DNA of 63,224 bases from Methyloglobulus sp. Its GTDB lineage: Bacteria > Pseudomonadota > Gammaproteobacteria > Methylococcales > Methylomonadaceae. Both the position numbers and the translations under genes were made by a program. Positions 9,021-18,390 of the stretch are shown here, piece after piece (position 1 is the stretch's first letter; the number at the start of each line of letters is the position of its first letter). Under the pieces are notes generated by a model. The model was not told the origin of the DNA. It worked only from the letters and a program-made list of their open reading frames with translations, and did no database searches. The stretch lies in assembly GCA_013141505.1 (NCBI GenBank), contig JABFQX010000054.1, positions 1 to 63,224 of the forward strand, in the 5' to 3' direction.

Positions 9021-10112
9021 CTAACGGTGCAAAGAAATAGATGGGCTATACGTCCAGGCTGGATCATGCAAGCCTTTGCTTGCCATCGTAAACAGAAGAT
9101 CAAGCAAACTGTTGCTCCGGCCTAACAGTTTGGTGGCGAAAATTGTCGATTTGACGCTATTTCGAGTAATTTTGACTTCATCTGATCGCGTAAAACCCAA
9201 ATTTTGCTTTATTTTCTTTAAGGTCAACACCGCCATACCTAACGCCCACAAACAAAAATTCCTGATACCGGTTTCATGGGCGGGTATTAATTGAGTAAAC
9301 TTTAAGGCGTTGTGCAGGTGGGTATGGGCAATACTGATGAGCCGCTCCAAACCCGTCCTGAAATTTGCGTCGTTGGTTTTTGAATTCAGTTTGCCCAGAT
9401 CATAGCCAACCTCAGAAAAAATATCCTGCGGCAACCAGCACACATCGCGCTCGGCATCATCCCATATATCCTTTAATATGTTGGTCATCTGCAAACCCTG
9501 CCCAAAAGACACCGCTAATGCGAGCATCTCGCCCCTGTGTTCGGCAATTTCCGGAGAATAATGACAAAACAAACGGGTCAACATTTCCCCGACACAACCA
9601 GCAACGTAATAGCAATAACGATCCATATCGGGCAATGTGGGCAAGCCATTCTGCAAATTTTCAGCCTGAAAGATAGGCATACCTTCTGCCATAGTTTCTA
9701 CACACACCGATAAAGCGGCTATCTGTTCCTTATCAAATTGATGCGTAATACCGATAACCCGTGGCACGACATGAATCAGTACATGTTCCGCTGGCAGCGT
9801 GTTTTCCGACAGCAAGGACACCAATTCTCTGACAAACACCTCTGAATTGCCACCACCTTTAACAATGCCGATAAAAGCATGGCAAAAATATTTTTTTTGC
9901 TCGGCCGAAAGCGAGACCTCGTCCTCAATCGTATCGACGATCCGGCACAACAGGTAAGCATTGGCGACCGCCTTGCAAAGGCTACCCGGCAATTGCGGGA
10001 TGGTCAAAGCAAATGTCCTGGACACGCCTTCAAGCAACGCCATCTGAAACTCGTCATCAGACATAGCATCAAGGGTATGCTTATTTTCCAGAGTTAATTG
10101 GTTTCCACGCAT
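9021..10112 (-). CDS. Squalene synthase (farnesyl-diphosphate farnesyltransferase)
   Basis: A 363-residue protein of the squalene/phytoene synthase family. The first Asp-rich motif is DTIEDE (about residues 60-65) and the second is NILKDIWDDAERDVCW (about 212-229). YCYYVAGCVGEMLTRLF between them is typical of true squalene synthases rather than the HpnC/HpnD pair. It would join two farnesyl diphosphates to give squalene for Shc. It is the first gene of the minus-strand run and faces hpnH across a 440-base divergent region that should hold both promoters. Confidence 0.88.
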   Translation of the reverse strand: MRGNQLTLENKHTLDAMSDDEFQMALLEGVSRTFALTIPQLPGSLCKAVANAYLLCRIVDTIEDEVSLSAEQKKYFCHAFIGIVKGGGNSEVFVRELVSLLSENTLPAEHVLIHVVPRVIGITHQFDKEQIAALSVCVETMAEGMPIFQAENLQNGLPTLPDMDRYCYYVAGCVGEMLTRLFCHYSPEIAEHRGEMLALAVSFGQGLQMTNILKDIWDDAERDVCWLPQDIFSEVGYDLGKLNSKTNDANFRTGLERLISIAHTHLHNALKFTQLIPAHETGIRNFCLWALGMAVLTLKKIKQNLGFTRSDEVKITRNSVKSTIFATKLLGRSNSLLDLLFTMASKGLHDPAWTYSPSISLHR

Positions 10113-10552
10113 GAATATCCGGTTGGCATTGAGAGATAGTTATTTCGAAAGTTAATAAATGATAGTCCGTTTGTTGGTATTTTGCAAAAAAATGTTGTTT
10201 TGTTGCTAATTTTGCTATTTAGTTGTGTTACAATGCTATTAATTAAGTAATATTTTAGCGAAACTCTTAGGCGGTTGTTTTTAAGTGAGTTTACGACCTT
10301 GCGACAATACGGGCTAAGTCAAAGTTAAGGGTATTTATAGTTTAATCACTTACTTAATAAAAGTTGAAAGGTATCTTGATTGTGGCTATTCAGATTGATT
10401 TGCAAGGATAATCATTTAGATAAAACCGGATTTTTAAACTTTTATAAGAATTGTTGCTTTTATACTACAGTTTAAGTATTTTTTATGTATTGGCTCCCTG
10501 TGAGGCAATACACTATATTTTGTAAATTTGAATCTATTTTAGGAGAATGCTC
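10113..10552. promoter_or_regulatory. Divergent control region between the two hopanoid operons
   Basis: A 440-base AT-rich gap between divergent squalene synthase and hpnH. No coding sequence is convincing here. TACAAT at 10229-10234 on the plus strand could be a -10 element, but no good -35 lies at 16-18 bases. Both hopanoid operons must be driven from this gap or from within it, and the length leaves room for regulator sites, none of which I can name. Confidence 0.45.
10541..10545 (+). promoter_or_regulatory. Ribosome binding site deciding the hpnH start
   Basis: AGGAG at 10541-10545 is seven bases before GTG at 10553 but only one base before the ATG at 10547. The spacing, and the resulting protein start MGVPLRQQ that fits the HpnH family, argue that GTG is the real start codon. 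Confidence 0.8.
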
Positions 10553-11653
10553 GTGGGAGTTCCTTTACGCCAACAGTTAACTGTCGCCAGTTACCTTATG
10601 AAACAGAAGTTAAAAGGAGTTAAGAAGTATCCACTGGTACTTATGCTCGAACCCCTTTTCCGTTGCAATCTAGCCTGCGCGGGTTGCGGCAAAATCGACT
10701 ATCCCGATGAGATTCTCGATAAACGCCTGTCTTTTGACGAATGTATGCAAGCGGTGGATGAATGCAACGCCCCCATGGTCTCGATACCCGGTGGTGAGCC
10801 TTTGATTCATAAAGAAATGCCTCAGATCGTCGAGGGCATCATCGCTCGCAAAAAATATGTCTACCTCTGCACCAATGCGCTGTTGCTCAAAAAACGAATT
10901 GACGATTACAAACCTTCGCCTTACCTGACTTTCTCAATACATCTTGACGGTATGCAAGAGCGCCACGATACCTCCGTATGCCAGGACGGTGTGTTTGAGC
11001 GTGCGGTGGAAGCTATCAAACTGGCTTTGGGCAAAGGTTTTAGGGTGACCGTCAATTGCACTCTGTTCCAAGGCGAGAAAGATCATGAAGTTGCTGAGTT
11101 CCTGGATTACTGTATGGAACTGGGCGTTGAAGGCGTAACCATAGCGCCTGGATTCAGCTATGAACATGCTCCACAGCAGGATGTTTTCATCAAAGGTACG
11201 GATGTAAAAGAACTATTCCGGGGTATTTTTAAAATCGGCAAAAACCGAAAATGGAAACTTAACCATTCCTCGCTATACCTTGATTTTCTGGCCGGCAACC
11301 AAAGCTATGACTGCACACCTTGGGGCAATCCAACCCGAAATGTATTTGGCTGGCAAAAACCCTGCTATTTACTGTCCGATGAAGGCTATGCAAACAGTTT
11401 TCAAGAGCTGCTTGACACGACTGCTTGGGAAAAATATGGCACCGTCAATAATCCAAAATGTGCAAGCTGCATGGCTCACTGTGGCTATGAAGCGACCGCC
11501 GTTGAAGACATGTTAAAGCACCCGATTAAGGGTTTAATTACTGCTATAAGAGGCCCAAAAACTAGCGGTGACATGGTGCCTGAACCCGTGCCGCAATATG
11601 CTATGGAAAAATCAATGCCGTCCCTGTCGGGAATCCCTATCGTAGTGGAATAA
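10553..11653 (+). CDS. hpnH: Adenosyl-hopene transferase HpnH (radical SAM)
   Basis: A 366-residue radical SAM enzyme. The cluster-binding CNLACAGC motif (CX3CX2C, Cys at about 38, 42 and 45) sits in MLEPLFRCNLACAGCGK, followed by the SAM-contact PGGEP motif. A C-terminal DUF3463-type region contains further Cys (KCASCMAHCGYE). HpnH adds the 5'-deoxyadenosyl group to diploptene, giving adenosylhopane, the first side-chain step. The GTG start is chosen from ribosome-site spacing. The gene leads a plus-strand set with hpnM and mlaA, divergent from the squalene synthase run. Confidence 0.93.
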   Translation: MGVPLRQQLTVASYLMKQKLKGVKKYPLVLMLEPLFRCNLACAGCGKIDYPDEILDKRLSFDECMQAVDECNAPMVSIPGGEPLIHKEMPQIVEGIIARKKYVYLCTNALLLKKRIDDYKPSPYLTFSIHLDGMQERHDTSVCQDGVFERAVEAIKLALGKGFRVTVNCTLFQGEKDHEVAEFLDYCMELGVEGVTIAPGFSYEHAPQQDVFIKGTDVKELFRGIFKIGKNRKWKLNHSSLYLDFLAGNQSYDCTPWGNPTRNVFGWQKPCYLLSDEGYANSFQELLDTTAWEKYGTVNNPKCASCMAHCGYEATAVEDMLKHPIKGLITAIRGPKTSGDMVPEPVPQYAMEKSMPSLSGIPIVVE

Positions 11654-11706
11654 CACCGCCCTTTATCAATTATAGATATAACTGAATTTTTCGAGGTTTA
11701 AATGCG

Positions 11707-12330
11707 ATGCCTAAAATAGCCCTAAAAATGATTGCTTTGCTTTTCTTTGGACTGTTACTGATGAGCAATAGCCAAGCTGCCGAACAAAGCAAATCAGCGG
11801 CAAGACAAATCGTTGATAAGTTTCAAGAAGACTTAATCGAGGTCATGAAAAATGGCAAAAAACTCGGTTACTCAGGACGCTATGACAAACTCAAAGATTC
11901 GGTCTCCAATAGTCATGACCTGGCTAAGATAGCCCGCATTGTGGTAGGCAAAGAATGGGAAAAACTGTCGGAATCGCAGCAGCAACAGTTAACCGATGTG
12001 TTTAGCCGCTTAAGCATTGCATCCTATGCACACAACTTTAAAGACTACGGTGGAGAAAGCTTCTCTTTTGAAAATGAAGAAGTAACGACCCGGGGCGGGG
12101 TTGTCATGCATACGCTGCTGACAGTTCCGAACGATAAGCCGGTCAAGTTCGATTACATGCTCAAAGAAAAAGGTGACAGCTGGCGAATCATCAATATTAT
12201 CGCCAATGGCGTTAGCGATTTGGCTTTAAAAAGGTCAGAATACACGACCATTTTGCAACGTGAAGGATTTGATGCTCTAATAGCAAAAATTAATGAGAAA
12301 ATAGAAAATTACTCGACACAAAAAGATTAG
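11707..12330 (+). CDS. hpnM: Hopanoid-associated MlaC/Ttg2D-like protein HpnM
   Basis: A 207-residue periplasmic protein. The signal peptide is MPKIALKMIALLFFGLLLMS with likely cleavage after NSQAA. The rest matches the MlaC/Ttg2D lipid-shuttle fold: ADP-like helical start, then FSRLSIASYAHNFKDYGGE, a family-typical segment, and the C-terminal DSWRIINIIANGVSDLALKR. MlaC carries phospholipid between the outer-membrane MlaA complex and the inner-membrane MlaFEDB transporter. The HpnM branch is found with hopanoid genes and may carry hopanoids, but that is unproven. It lies 53 bases after hpnH and 19 before mlaA. Confidence 0.85.
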   Translation: MPKIALKMIALLFFGLLLMSNSQAAEQSKSAARQIVDKFQEDLIEVMKNGKKLGYSGRYDKLKDSVSNSHDLAKIARIVVGKEWEKLSESQQQQLTDVFSRLSIASYAHNFKDYGGESFSFENEEVTTRGGVVMHTLLTVPNDKPVKFDYMLKEKGDSWRIINIIANGVSDLALKRSEYTTILQREGFDALIAKINEKIENYSTQKD

Positions 12331-12349
12331 TTTTAAGGTTTTTTTGCAT

Positions 12350-13270
12350 ATGAACAGGTCAATCACATCCTCCTTCCTAGACATTCCATGTAGATGGCAA
12401 TTAACAAACATACTGTTGATTGCCTTTACTTTCAGCTTGTCAGGTTGTACGACCACTCAAGGCTCGTCTGGACAAGCTACAGCAGAACAGGTTGCTGATC
12501 CTTACGAAAATGTTAACCGCAAAATCTACGCCTTCAATGATGACGTTGATGATTACGTCGCAAAGCCTATCTCCGATGCTTACAAATTTATCACACCGCA
12601 ATTTATGCAAACCGGTGTGTCCAATTTTTTCAATAACCTGCAAACGATCAATGTCGTCTTGAACGATGTTTTACAAGCAAAATTTTCCCAAAGCGCCGAA
12701 GATACTGGTCGTTTCTTGATGAACTCAACTTTGGGAATGGCGGGATTGTTTGATGTAGCGAAAACTGTCGGGCTACAAGCTAATGATGAAGATTTCGAAC
12801 AGACCCTTGCAGTCTGGGGCGTTCCCCAAGGTTCTTATCTGGTGTTGCCGCTTTTAGGGCCGATAACCACGCGCGGAATTCCTGGTGCGGTATTTGATAC
12901 GGCTGCCAATCCTGTCAATTATGTCGGTGCGCCCGTGCAAATTATTTCTTTGATCAATAAAAGAGCCAATGCTGAAGGATCACTAAGATTTATTGATGAA
13001 GCTGCACTGGATCCTTATGTGTTCACGCGGGAATCATTTTTGCAGTGGCGTAACCATTTGGCATCTGACGGCAAAACTGAAACCACATCACCCGATCTTG
13101 ATCCCGATTTATTGGGCGATGATGACACAGCCGCCCCAACCAAGACTGATTCGAATGTTGCCGTGGAAAAGCAAAAAATAACTTCGGAAAGCAAACCTTC
13201 ACCTTTAATTGACAACAAGCAAAGCAAGACACTGCCTTTGCCACCAACTGATTCAACTTCAAAGAAGTAG
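12350..13270 (+). CDS. mlaA: MlaA (VacJ)-family outer-membrane lipoprotein
   Basis: A 306-residue lipoprotein with lipobox LSGC (Cys at about 33). DPYENVNRKIYAFNDDVD and the NSTLGMAGLFDVA and PGAVFDTAANPVNY segments are hallmarks of MlaA/VacJ. MlaA extracts mislocalised lipid from the outer leaflet and passes it to MlaC-type carriers, here most likely HpnM, the gene before it. The last ~70 residues are a polar Asp/Thr/Ser/Lys-rich tail not needed for the MlaA fold. The ATG at 12350 is preferred to a TTG two codons earlier. No mlaFEDB genes are in the window. Confidence 0.88.
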   Translation: MNRSITSSFLDIPCRWQLTNILLIAFTFSLSGCTTTQGSSGQATAEQVADPYENVNRKIYAFNDDVDDYVAKPISDAYKFITPQFMQTGVSNFFNNLQTINVVLNDVLQAKFSQSAEDTGRFLMNSTLGMAGLFDVAKTVGLQANDEDFEQTLAVWGVPQGSYLVLPLLGPITTRGIPGAVFDTAANPVNYVGAPVQIISLINKRANAEGSLRFIDEAALDPYVFTRESFLQWRNHLASDGKTETTSPDLDPDLLGDDDTAAPTKTDSNVAVEKQKITSESKPSPLIDNKQSKTLPLPPTDSTSKK

Positions 13271-13295
13271 CCCCCACGCAACTTTATTGCATCCT

Positions 13296-13320
13296 TTTCG
13301 CCTTCGTGAGGGAGGCGAAA
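13296..13320. terminator. Hairpin between convergent mlaA and the dehydrogenase gene
   Basis: TTTCGCCT at 13296-13303 pairs with AGGCGAAA at 13313-13320 across a nine-base loop. It lies between two convergent genes, where a bidirectional terminator is expected. No clear U-run follows on either strand, so termination is only probable. Confidence 0.45.
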
Positions 13321-13326
13321 TGCCCG

Positions 13327-14259
13327 TTACTCCCCCAACAAACGCGTTATTTGTATTGCGGTCGCCAGTGCCCTCTTCCCTGCTTCCCCGGACACCAGCG
13401 GATTGTCTCCTGTCTGTATACAGTTCACGAAATGCTTGATTTCTTCTAGCAAAGCATCGCCGCTTTCAAAAACCGATTCTTCGGTGACGATTTCAGGGAT
13501 GCCGGGGAACATTTCTTTCGTGCCCGTCCGATGTTTGGTCAATACTCGATTCTGAAAATCGACAGACACGTAAGAACTCGGCCTGAACATACGCATTTTG
13601 CGCTCCATTTTCATGCTAATCCGGCTGGCGGTTACATTCGCCACACAGCCATTTGAAAACAATAAACGGGCATTGGCAATATCTGTTCCTCCCGTTAAAA
13701 CGGCAGTGCCACTGGCATCAATCCGTTCAAGCTCTGAATCCACTAAAGCCAGGATAATGTCTATGTCATGGATCATCAAATCCAGCACCACGCTGACATC
13801 ATTGGCACGTGGATTGAACGGCGACAAGCGGTGAGATTCGATAAATAGCGGTTTTTCATCGGTTTCTAACCCCAATACGGCTGGGTTAAAGCGCTCCAAG
13901 TGCCCTACTTGCAAAACAAGTTGCCGCATTTTTGCCAGTTCGATCAGTTCATCCGCTTCGGCAACAGTCACGGTAATAGGCTTTTCTACCAAGACATGAG
14001 CACCTGCTTGCAAAAAATCTTTGGCAACGGCATGGTGATAAGTGGTTGGCACGACAATGCTGACCGCATCGACTTGGCCTAGAAGTTCCCGGTAGTCCGT
14101 ATAGGATTTTGCGCCATAACCCGAAGCCACACGACCTGCGACTGAAGCATCAACATCGACAACTGCCACAAGCTCGCAATCGGGCAGCGAGGCATATTTC
14201 TCGGCGTGAAATTTACCCAAATAGCCAACACCAATTACAGCGCATTTTAGTTTTTTCAT
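13327..14259 (-). CDS. Gfo/Idh/MocA-family NAD(P)-dependent oxidoreductase
   Basis: A 310-residue dehydrogenase. The N-terminal Rossmann motif is AVIGVGYLGKFHAEKY (GxGxxG-like), followed by an Asp in VAVVDVDA that would bind the adenosine ribose. EKPITVT gives the catalytic Lys of the EKP motif, and MIHDIDIILAL fits the conserved HD(I)D segment of the C-terminal half. The family oxidises or reduces sugars and sugar nucleotides. Close relatives next to lipid A genes act on UDP-GlcNAc, but no lipid A gene is near, so the substrate is open. It stands alone on the minus strand, convergent with mlaA. Confidence 0.8.
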   Translation of the reverse strand: MKKLKCAVIGVGYLGKFHAEKYASLPDCELVAVVDVDASVAGRVASGYGAKSYTDYRELLGQVDAVSIVVPTTYHHAVAKDFLQAGAHVLVEKPITVTVAEADELIELAKMRQLVLQVGHLERFNPAVLGLETDEKPLFIESHRLSPFNPRANDVSVVLDLMIHDIDIILALVDSELERIDASGTAVLTGGTDIANARLLFSNGCVANVTASRISMKMERKMRMFRPSSYVSVDFQNRVLTKHRTGTKEMFPGIPEIVTEESVFESGDALLEEIKHFVNCIQTGDNPLVSGEAGKRALATAIQITRLLGE

Positions 14260-14321
14260 AATTATATGTTACTGATTATTTATTGTGCGGGAATTGCCGA
14301 CCGAACCGACAAAATGCAAGA

Positions 14322-15239
14322 CTATTCCATCGCTACCGGCTTACCAATGTAGTAGCCTTGTGCGTAATCAATGCCAAACTCCTTCAAAATCGTTAATATC
14401 GCTTCACTTTCAACATATTCCGCCACCGTTTTTTTGCCGAAGGCTTGGGCGACTTCGACCAAGCCTTTAACAAAAACCTTATCGTCATTATTTTTATCAA
14501 TTTGCCGAATCAGGGAGCCATCAATTTTAACGTAGTCAATAGGCGCATTTTTCAAGTAATGCAAAGATGGATATTCTATCCCAAAATCATTTAGTGCAAG
14601 TACACAACCCAATTCTTTAATTTGATTAATCAAAAAATTAGTCAACTGGTTATTAGATACCGACGCAGAATCTGTTATTTCAAATATAATCCGTTTTTGA
14701 TCAACATCAGGATCATCAAAGAATTGCGCGAAATCGCCAAAAATACTGACATCATCAAATGACCGCCGGGAGATATTCACGCTTAACTTATAATGTTTGC
14801 CTTTGCGATTTAGCACTATATGTTGCTTAAGGGCTTTTTTTAAGACTATTCTGTCAATTTTGCTGATTAAGCCCAACTCCTCCGCATGAAAAACAAAATC
14901 GTTGGGCATAATAACCGTCCCATCATCTTGCTGTATCCGCACCAAGCATTCAAAATGGCTTATATCGTTAGTGCTAATCGTGAGAATTGGCTGGTAAAAC
15001 AGCACAAACTTGTCTTCCTCAATAGCATCTTCGAGGATTTTTCGCCACAGCACAGTTTGGTTAGATTTTCTCCGATAATCGTAATCATCGTTAAATATAT
15101 GATATTGCCCTCGCCCCAATTCTTTAAGCCCGATACATCGCCAAATCGGCGTTGCTAATAAGATCCGTTGCCGTATTGCTATGCAATGGATAGACCGCAA
15201 CCCCAATACTGTCACTAGCGACATGGCTTTTACCTGCAC
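14322..15239 (-). pseudogene. Broken GGDEF/EAL gene, fragment 3: end of GGDEF domain and EAL domain
   Basis: Third reading-frame piece of a disrupted sensor-GGDEF-EAL gene. The useful part begins with KELGRGQYHIFNDD, the end of a GGDEF domain; the ~35 residues before it are out of frame. An EAL domain follows. Its signature is ECLVR in place of EALLR and NDFG in place of DDFG, so two acidic-site motifs are altered and phosphodiesterase activity is doubtful even before the frameshifts. The frame change from the preceding piece is an extra T in the GCTTAAAG stretch near 15122-15130, where the frame reading LAMYRA runs into TAA. The stop at 14322 ends with YYIGKPVAME, a normal EAL end. Confidence 0.8.
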
Positions 15240-15281
15240 GACTAAACACCTGTTCCTTCAGGACACTGTTAATTTTATTAG

Positions 15282-15641
15282 CTATGTAGAGTCAACGCCA
15301 GCCGTATCGGAATAGGGCATCAACAGAATAAACTCATCCCCGCCCAATCGACAGATCAAGTCTGTTGTCCTAATCGCTCCTTTCAAGGTGTTGGCGACCA
15401 TTTTCAAAAAACTGTCGCCAACATCATGGCCGCTGGTATCGTTAATCACCTCAAAATGGTCAAGATAAAACAAGGCAAGCTGATAACCATAGCGTTCGGC
15501 AGAGGCCAATTTCTGGGCGAACTCCTCATTAAACTTGCGTCGGTTTCCCAGCCCCGTCAAGTAATCGTAATAAGCCATCCTGACATTACGGGCTTCTGAT
15601 AATATCGAAGCCCAACGACAAAACAACTTTTTCAGCGGCAT
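15282..15641 (-). pseudogene. Broken GGDEF/EAL gene, fragment 2: GGDEF core
   Basis: Second piece. AYYDYLTGLGNRRKF starts the diguanylate cyclase domain, and the active-site loop is intact (RLGGDEFILLMPYSD). It runs into TAG at 15282-15284 after AGVDST. The domain then continues one frame over with ANKINSVLKEQ, SIGVAVYPLHS and SNADLAMYRA (about 15290 down to 15130), so a one-base indel lies near 15282-15300. The upstream junction to fragment 1 is near 15595-15605. An isolated piece of this kind would lack both the sensor and the back half of the cyclase fold, so it is not a functional gene on its own. Confidence 0.8.
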
Positions 15642-17118
15642 GTTCCTTACTTGCCAGCAACTTATGCAGCCAGGATATTTCGCGAATTTTTCCGGTCTCT
15701 GTCAGAAAATGCCCGTCAATTTCAACCAAATCACCGTTTTCACCAGCGCGTAATTGGGTTAATTTTTTTAGATGCTCCTCGTCATCTTCAGGAATAAATA
15801 ACTCAAAAACTTTACCGACAACCGTATTATCATGTGCTTCTAGTCCTTCCAATCCAGCATGATTAATTTTTAAAATAATCCCATTCTGTGTTTGGATGAT
15901 AATAATAATCGGTGCCAACTGAAAAAGCTGGCGGATGAAATCACGTTCTTTGGCTAACTCCTGGCTTTTTTCCAACAAATTAAACGTATGCCCATGCATT
16001 TTCTGTTCAAGAAATTCAAGCTGGTCGGCTAAAGTGAGCGCAGTATGGCTCAATTTATCTAGTTCGTCATAACCGACACTAAAGATATCTGTTTTTGGGA
16101 TTTGCTTGCGAAATTGACTGAAATGATTTTTTGACAACAAAGGTAATGCCGTCGAAAGACGGGTAATACGCCGTAAGGAAACATGCAGCGCGAGTATGAT
16201 AAAAAATAATGCCGCTGATAAACCAAGCAAACCGTATAGCCAGATCCGTTTAAGATCGGAATTCAGGCGGTGAATATCTTCGGTAATGTCATCCACAAAG
16301 AAAAAGAAAGGGCCGCCGGTAGCTTTATCATTTTTTTGGATAGGTCGTATTAGGACTTCGTAAACGGCATCACCTCGCTCTACCCGTTTGTTGGTATTCA
16401 ATAAATCCTCGATAGGATAATTTTGTGAAACATACTCAAATACCGGTGCATTTTTTTGAGGTTCTGTCATCGCTGACAGTTTATAAGCCCAACCCGATTG
16501 CACTCTCGGAGTTTTAATATGATCGGCAATGAGAATACCTATGTCAGACTCAGCAGCATTTTTATATTTGATGATGACATCGGAAAATGGCCTTATCACG
16601 CTAACAACGCCAATAATTTTTGCTTGTCCCATGACTGGAATAATGACCTGTTGAAAACAGTTCTCAGGACAAAATATTTGATGCCCAGGGGATTCATTTT
16701 TTAATACCCGCTTTACAGAGAAATCTGAGTTAATCAGGTGCTCACCCCACGAGCCAATCTGCACGCCATGATTATCAAAAAAAGCGATATTTTCTATATC
16801 CCAAATTAATTGCCACTGCGCCCAGTTTTCCGCTATCGCCGGGATGAGCTGCGGATTTTTATTGGCTGCATTCGCAGACGTATCTCGACTTAGGGAGATT
16901 AATTCTGCAAATTGCTCCAGTATCAAAAATGAATCTTCTGTGAGTGTTTCTGTTATAGCCAAGTGATTTTGGCGAATACGCTTACGGTCATTTTCAAAAT
17001 CATCCAAGGCATTTAAATAGGCTATTAATGCAAACGCACTTTGTAATACCAGGAAGACACTGCCAAACAAAATAGCCAATTTCCATCGTAAACTGAAAAA
17101 TAAACTATTGCCGCCCAT
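15586..17118 (-). pseudogene. Broken GGDEF/EAL gene, fragment 1: membrane sensor, HAMP and PAS
   Basis: First piece, about 510 residues from the ATG at 17118. It has a first transmembrane helix (WKLAILFGSVFLVLQSAFAL), then a ~270-residue periplasmic sensor region of the Cache/CHASE4 sort. A second helix (IWLYGLLGLSAALFFIILAL), a HAMP-like linker, a coiled stretch and a PAS domain (FQLAPIIIIIQTQNGIILKI) follow. It ends at TAA after LSLGFDI, exactly where SEARN...YYDYLTGLGNRR should continue one frame over. Rejoined, the gene would encode about 930 residues that make and possibly break down cyclic di-GMP. Neighbouring genes are intact, which argues for real decay rather than poor sequence. The porin and binding-protein genes upstream make the typical three-gene set. 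Confidence 0.8.
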
Positions 17119-17126
17119 AGAGCTAG

Positions 17127-18365
17127 CTAAAACTTGAAGGATAATTGCAGTCCATACAGTTCCCAATCCTGTAAGGTTTTGTCTGGAACCGGATTATCGG
17201 CCTGGGGTAACCAGGCCGTACCATGGACATGATGATAATCGGCTTTAAGCATCCAGGACGGCGTAATATCCCAGCGCAGCCCCACCATCCAATCCTTTGC
17301 GTAAGCCGTATGCCTGGGATAACCCAATGCAATTGCACCATCGCCGCCCCTGTCGCTTATATCCATATCAAGGGTGTCATAGCGTACCGTAGCCTGCACG
17401 TTCTCCAGGATTCGGTAACTTCCTTCAATATACCAACTTTCAGTTATGAATTTGCCACCACCATATTGGGCAAAATTGCCAAACGTATTCCATCGGTATT
17501 CATACTCGCCGGTCAGGGTAAATTTTTCACCGTTGTATTGCGCCGAGAACAGCAATGGTTGAATGCGGGTTTCGCTTTTACGTAATTTATCTGATCCCGC
17601 CGGAATAAAATCAAATTCCGTATCCATATAACTGACGGCAAAAACAAATTCGCCGCCATTCAACTCGTAACTTAGCTGTGTGGCAATGATCGGTTCGGCC
17701 TGGAACGAACCTTGCGTATGTCGAGATGCCAACACCACAGACCTGATTTCATCGAGGTCATTTCGGGGCAGACCAACATTAAATTTAAAAGCAAAATCGC
17801 CGAATTCCGTGCGGTGTTCGGCATAAAATGCACCACCGTCTGAAGCGATCATGAGCGACCTCGAACGGTCGAAGTAAATACCCTGCGGCAATAATATGGT
17901 GGGATGGGTGAAAGCAACATCGCGGGTTTCATTATACAAACCAAACGGCATTTTAATGCGCCCGCCACGTAAGCCAATTTTGCCACTGTCATATTCATAT
18001 AACGTCAAGTCAGCTAACGCATAGTCAAGCCATACAGTGCCTTTATCGACATCTCCAGCCCGTCTATAAAGGCCTTGAGCAGCGAAACGTAGGTTTCTCC
18101 AAGGTTGATAATCCGCATTAAGGCCAATTTCAGTCAGGCCAGGACTAACACTATCATCACTATGCCCGTACACATTGTTATTTGAAGAATGGAAGACACC
18201 TTGAGTCAGAAAACCATGTATCTGGACATCATCGGGTAACAGATGGGAATCTGCGGCGACATAGTCGCTAGAACAAAACCATAAAAAACTGGCAACCAGT
18301 ACGCGCAAAAATACATTCAAGCCATCAATAACCGTGTAAGCACACCCTCGCACACGCGCACTCAT
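17127..18365 (-). CDS. Outer-membrane beta-barrel (porin-like) protein
   Basis: About 412 residues. A signal sequence (GLNVFLRVLVASFLWFCSS, cleavage near YVAA) is followed by alternating polar/hydrophobic strands rich in Tyr, Trp and Gly, such as FDFAFKFNVGL-like and LTGEYEYRWNTFGNFAQYG. The chain ends in LQLSFKF, the C-terminal Phe signal of BAM-assembled barrels. An ATG at 18422 would overlap the upstream gene by 32 bases; the ATG at 18365 avoids this and gives a cleaner signal peptide, though neither has a good ribosome site. Porins of this type recur between a PstS-like protein and a GGDEF sensor. What passes through it is unknown. Confidence 0.7.
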   Translation of the reverse strand: MSARVRGCAYTVIDGLNVFLRVLVASFLWFCSSDYVAADSHLLPDDVQIHGFLTQGVFHSSNNNVYGHSDDSVSPGLTEIGLNADYQPWRNLRFAAQGLYRRAGDVDKGTVWLDYALADLTLYEYDSGKIGLRGGRIKMPFGLYNETRDVAFTHPTILLPQGIYFDRSRSLMIASDGGAFYAEHRTEFGDFAFKFNVGLPRNDLDEIRSVVLASRHTQGSFQAEPIIATQLSYELNGGEFVFAVSYMDTEFDFIPAGSDKLRKSETRIQPLLFSAQYNGEKFTLTGEYEYRWNTFGNFAQYGGGKFITESWYIEGSYRILENVQATVRYDTLDMDISDRGGDGAIALGYPRHTAYAKDWMVGLRWDITPSWMLKADYHHVHGTAWLPQADNPVPDKTLQDWELYGLQLSFKF

Positions 18366-18390
18366 TCGCTTTTGTTGCGGCAACACGCAA

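Noticed and set aside
10547-10549. ATG start for hpnH
   Set aside because: Only one base from the ribosome site; GTG at 10553 has correct spacing and fits the family.
15100-15650. Programmed frameshifting in the GGDEF/EAL gene
   Set aside because: Three different shifts with no shared slippery sequence and early stops in each frame fit decay or sequence error better.
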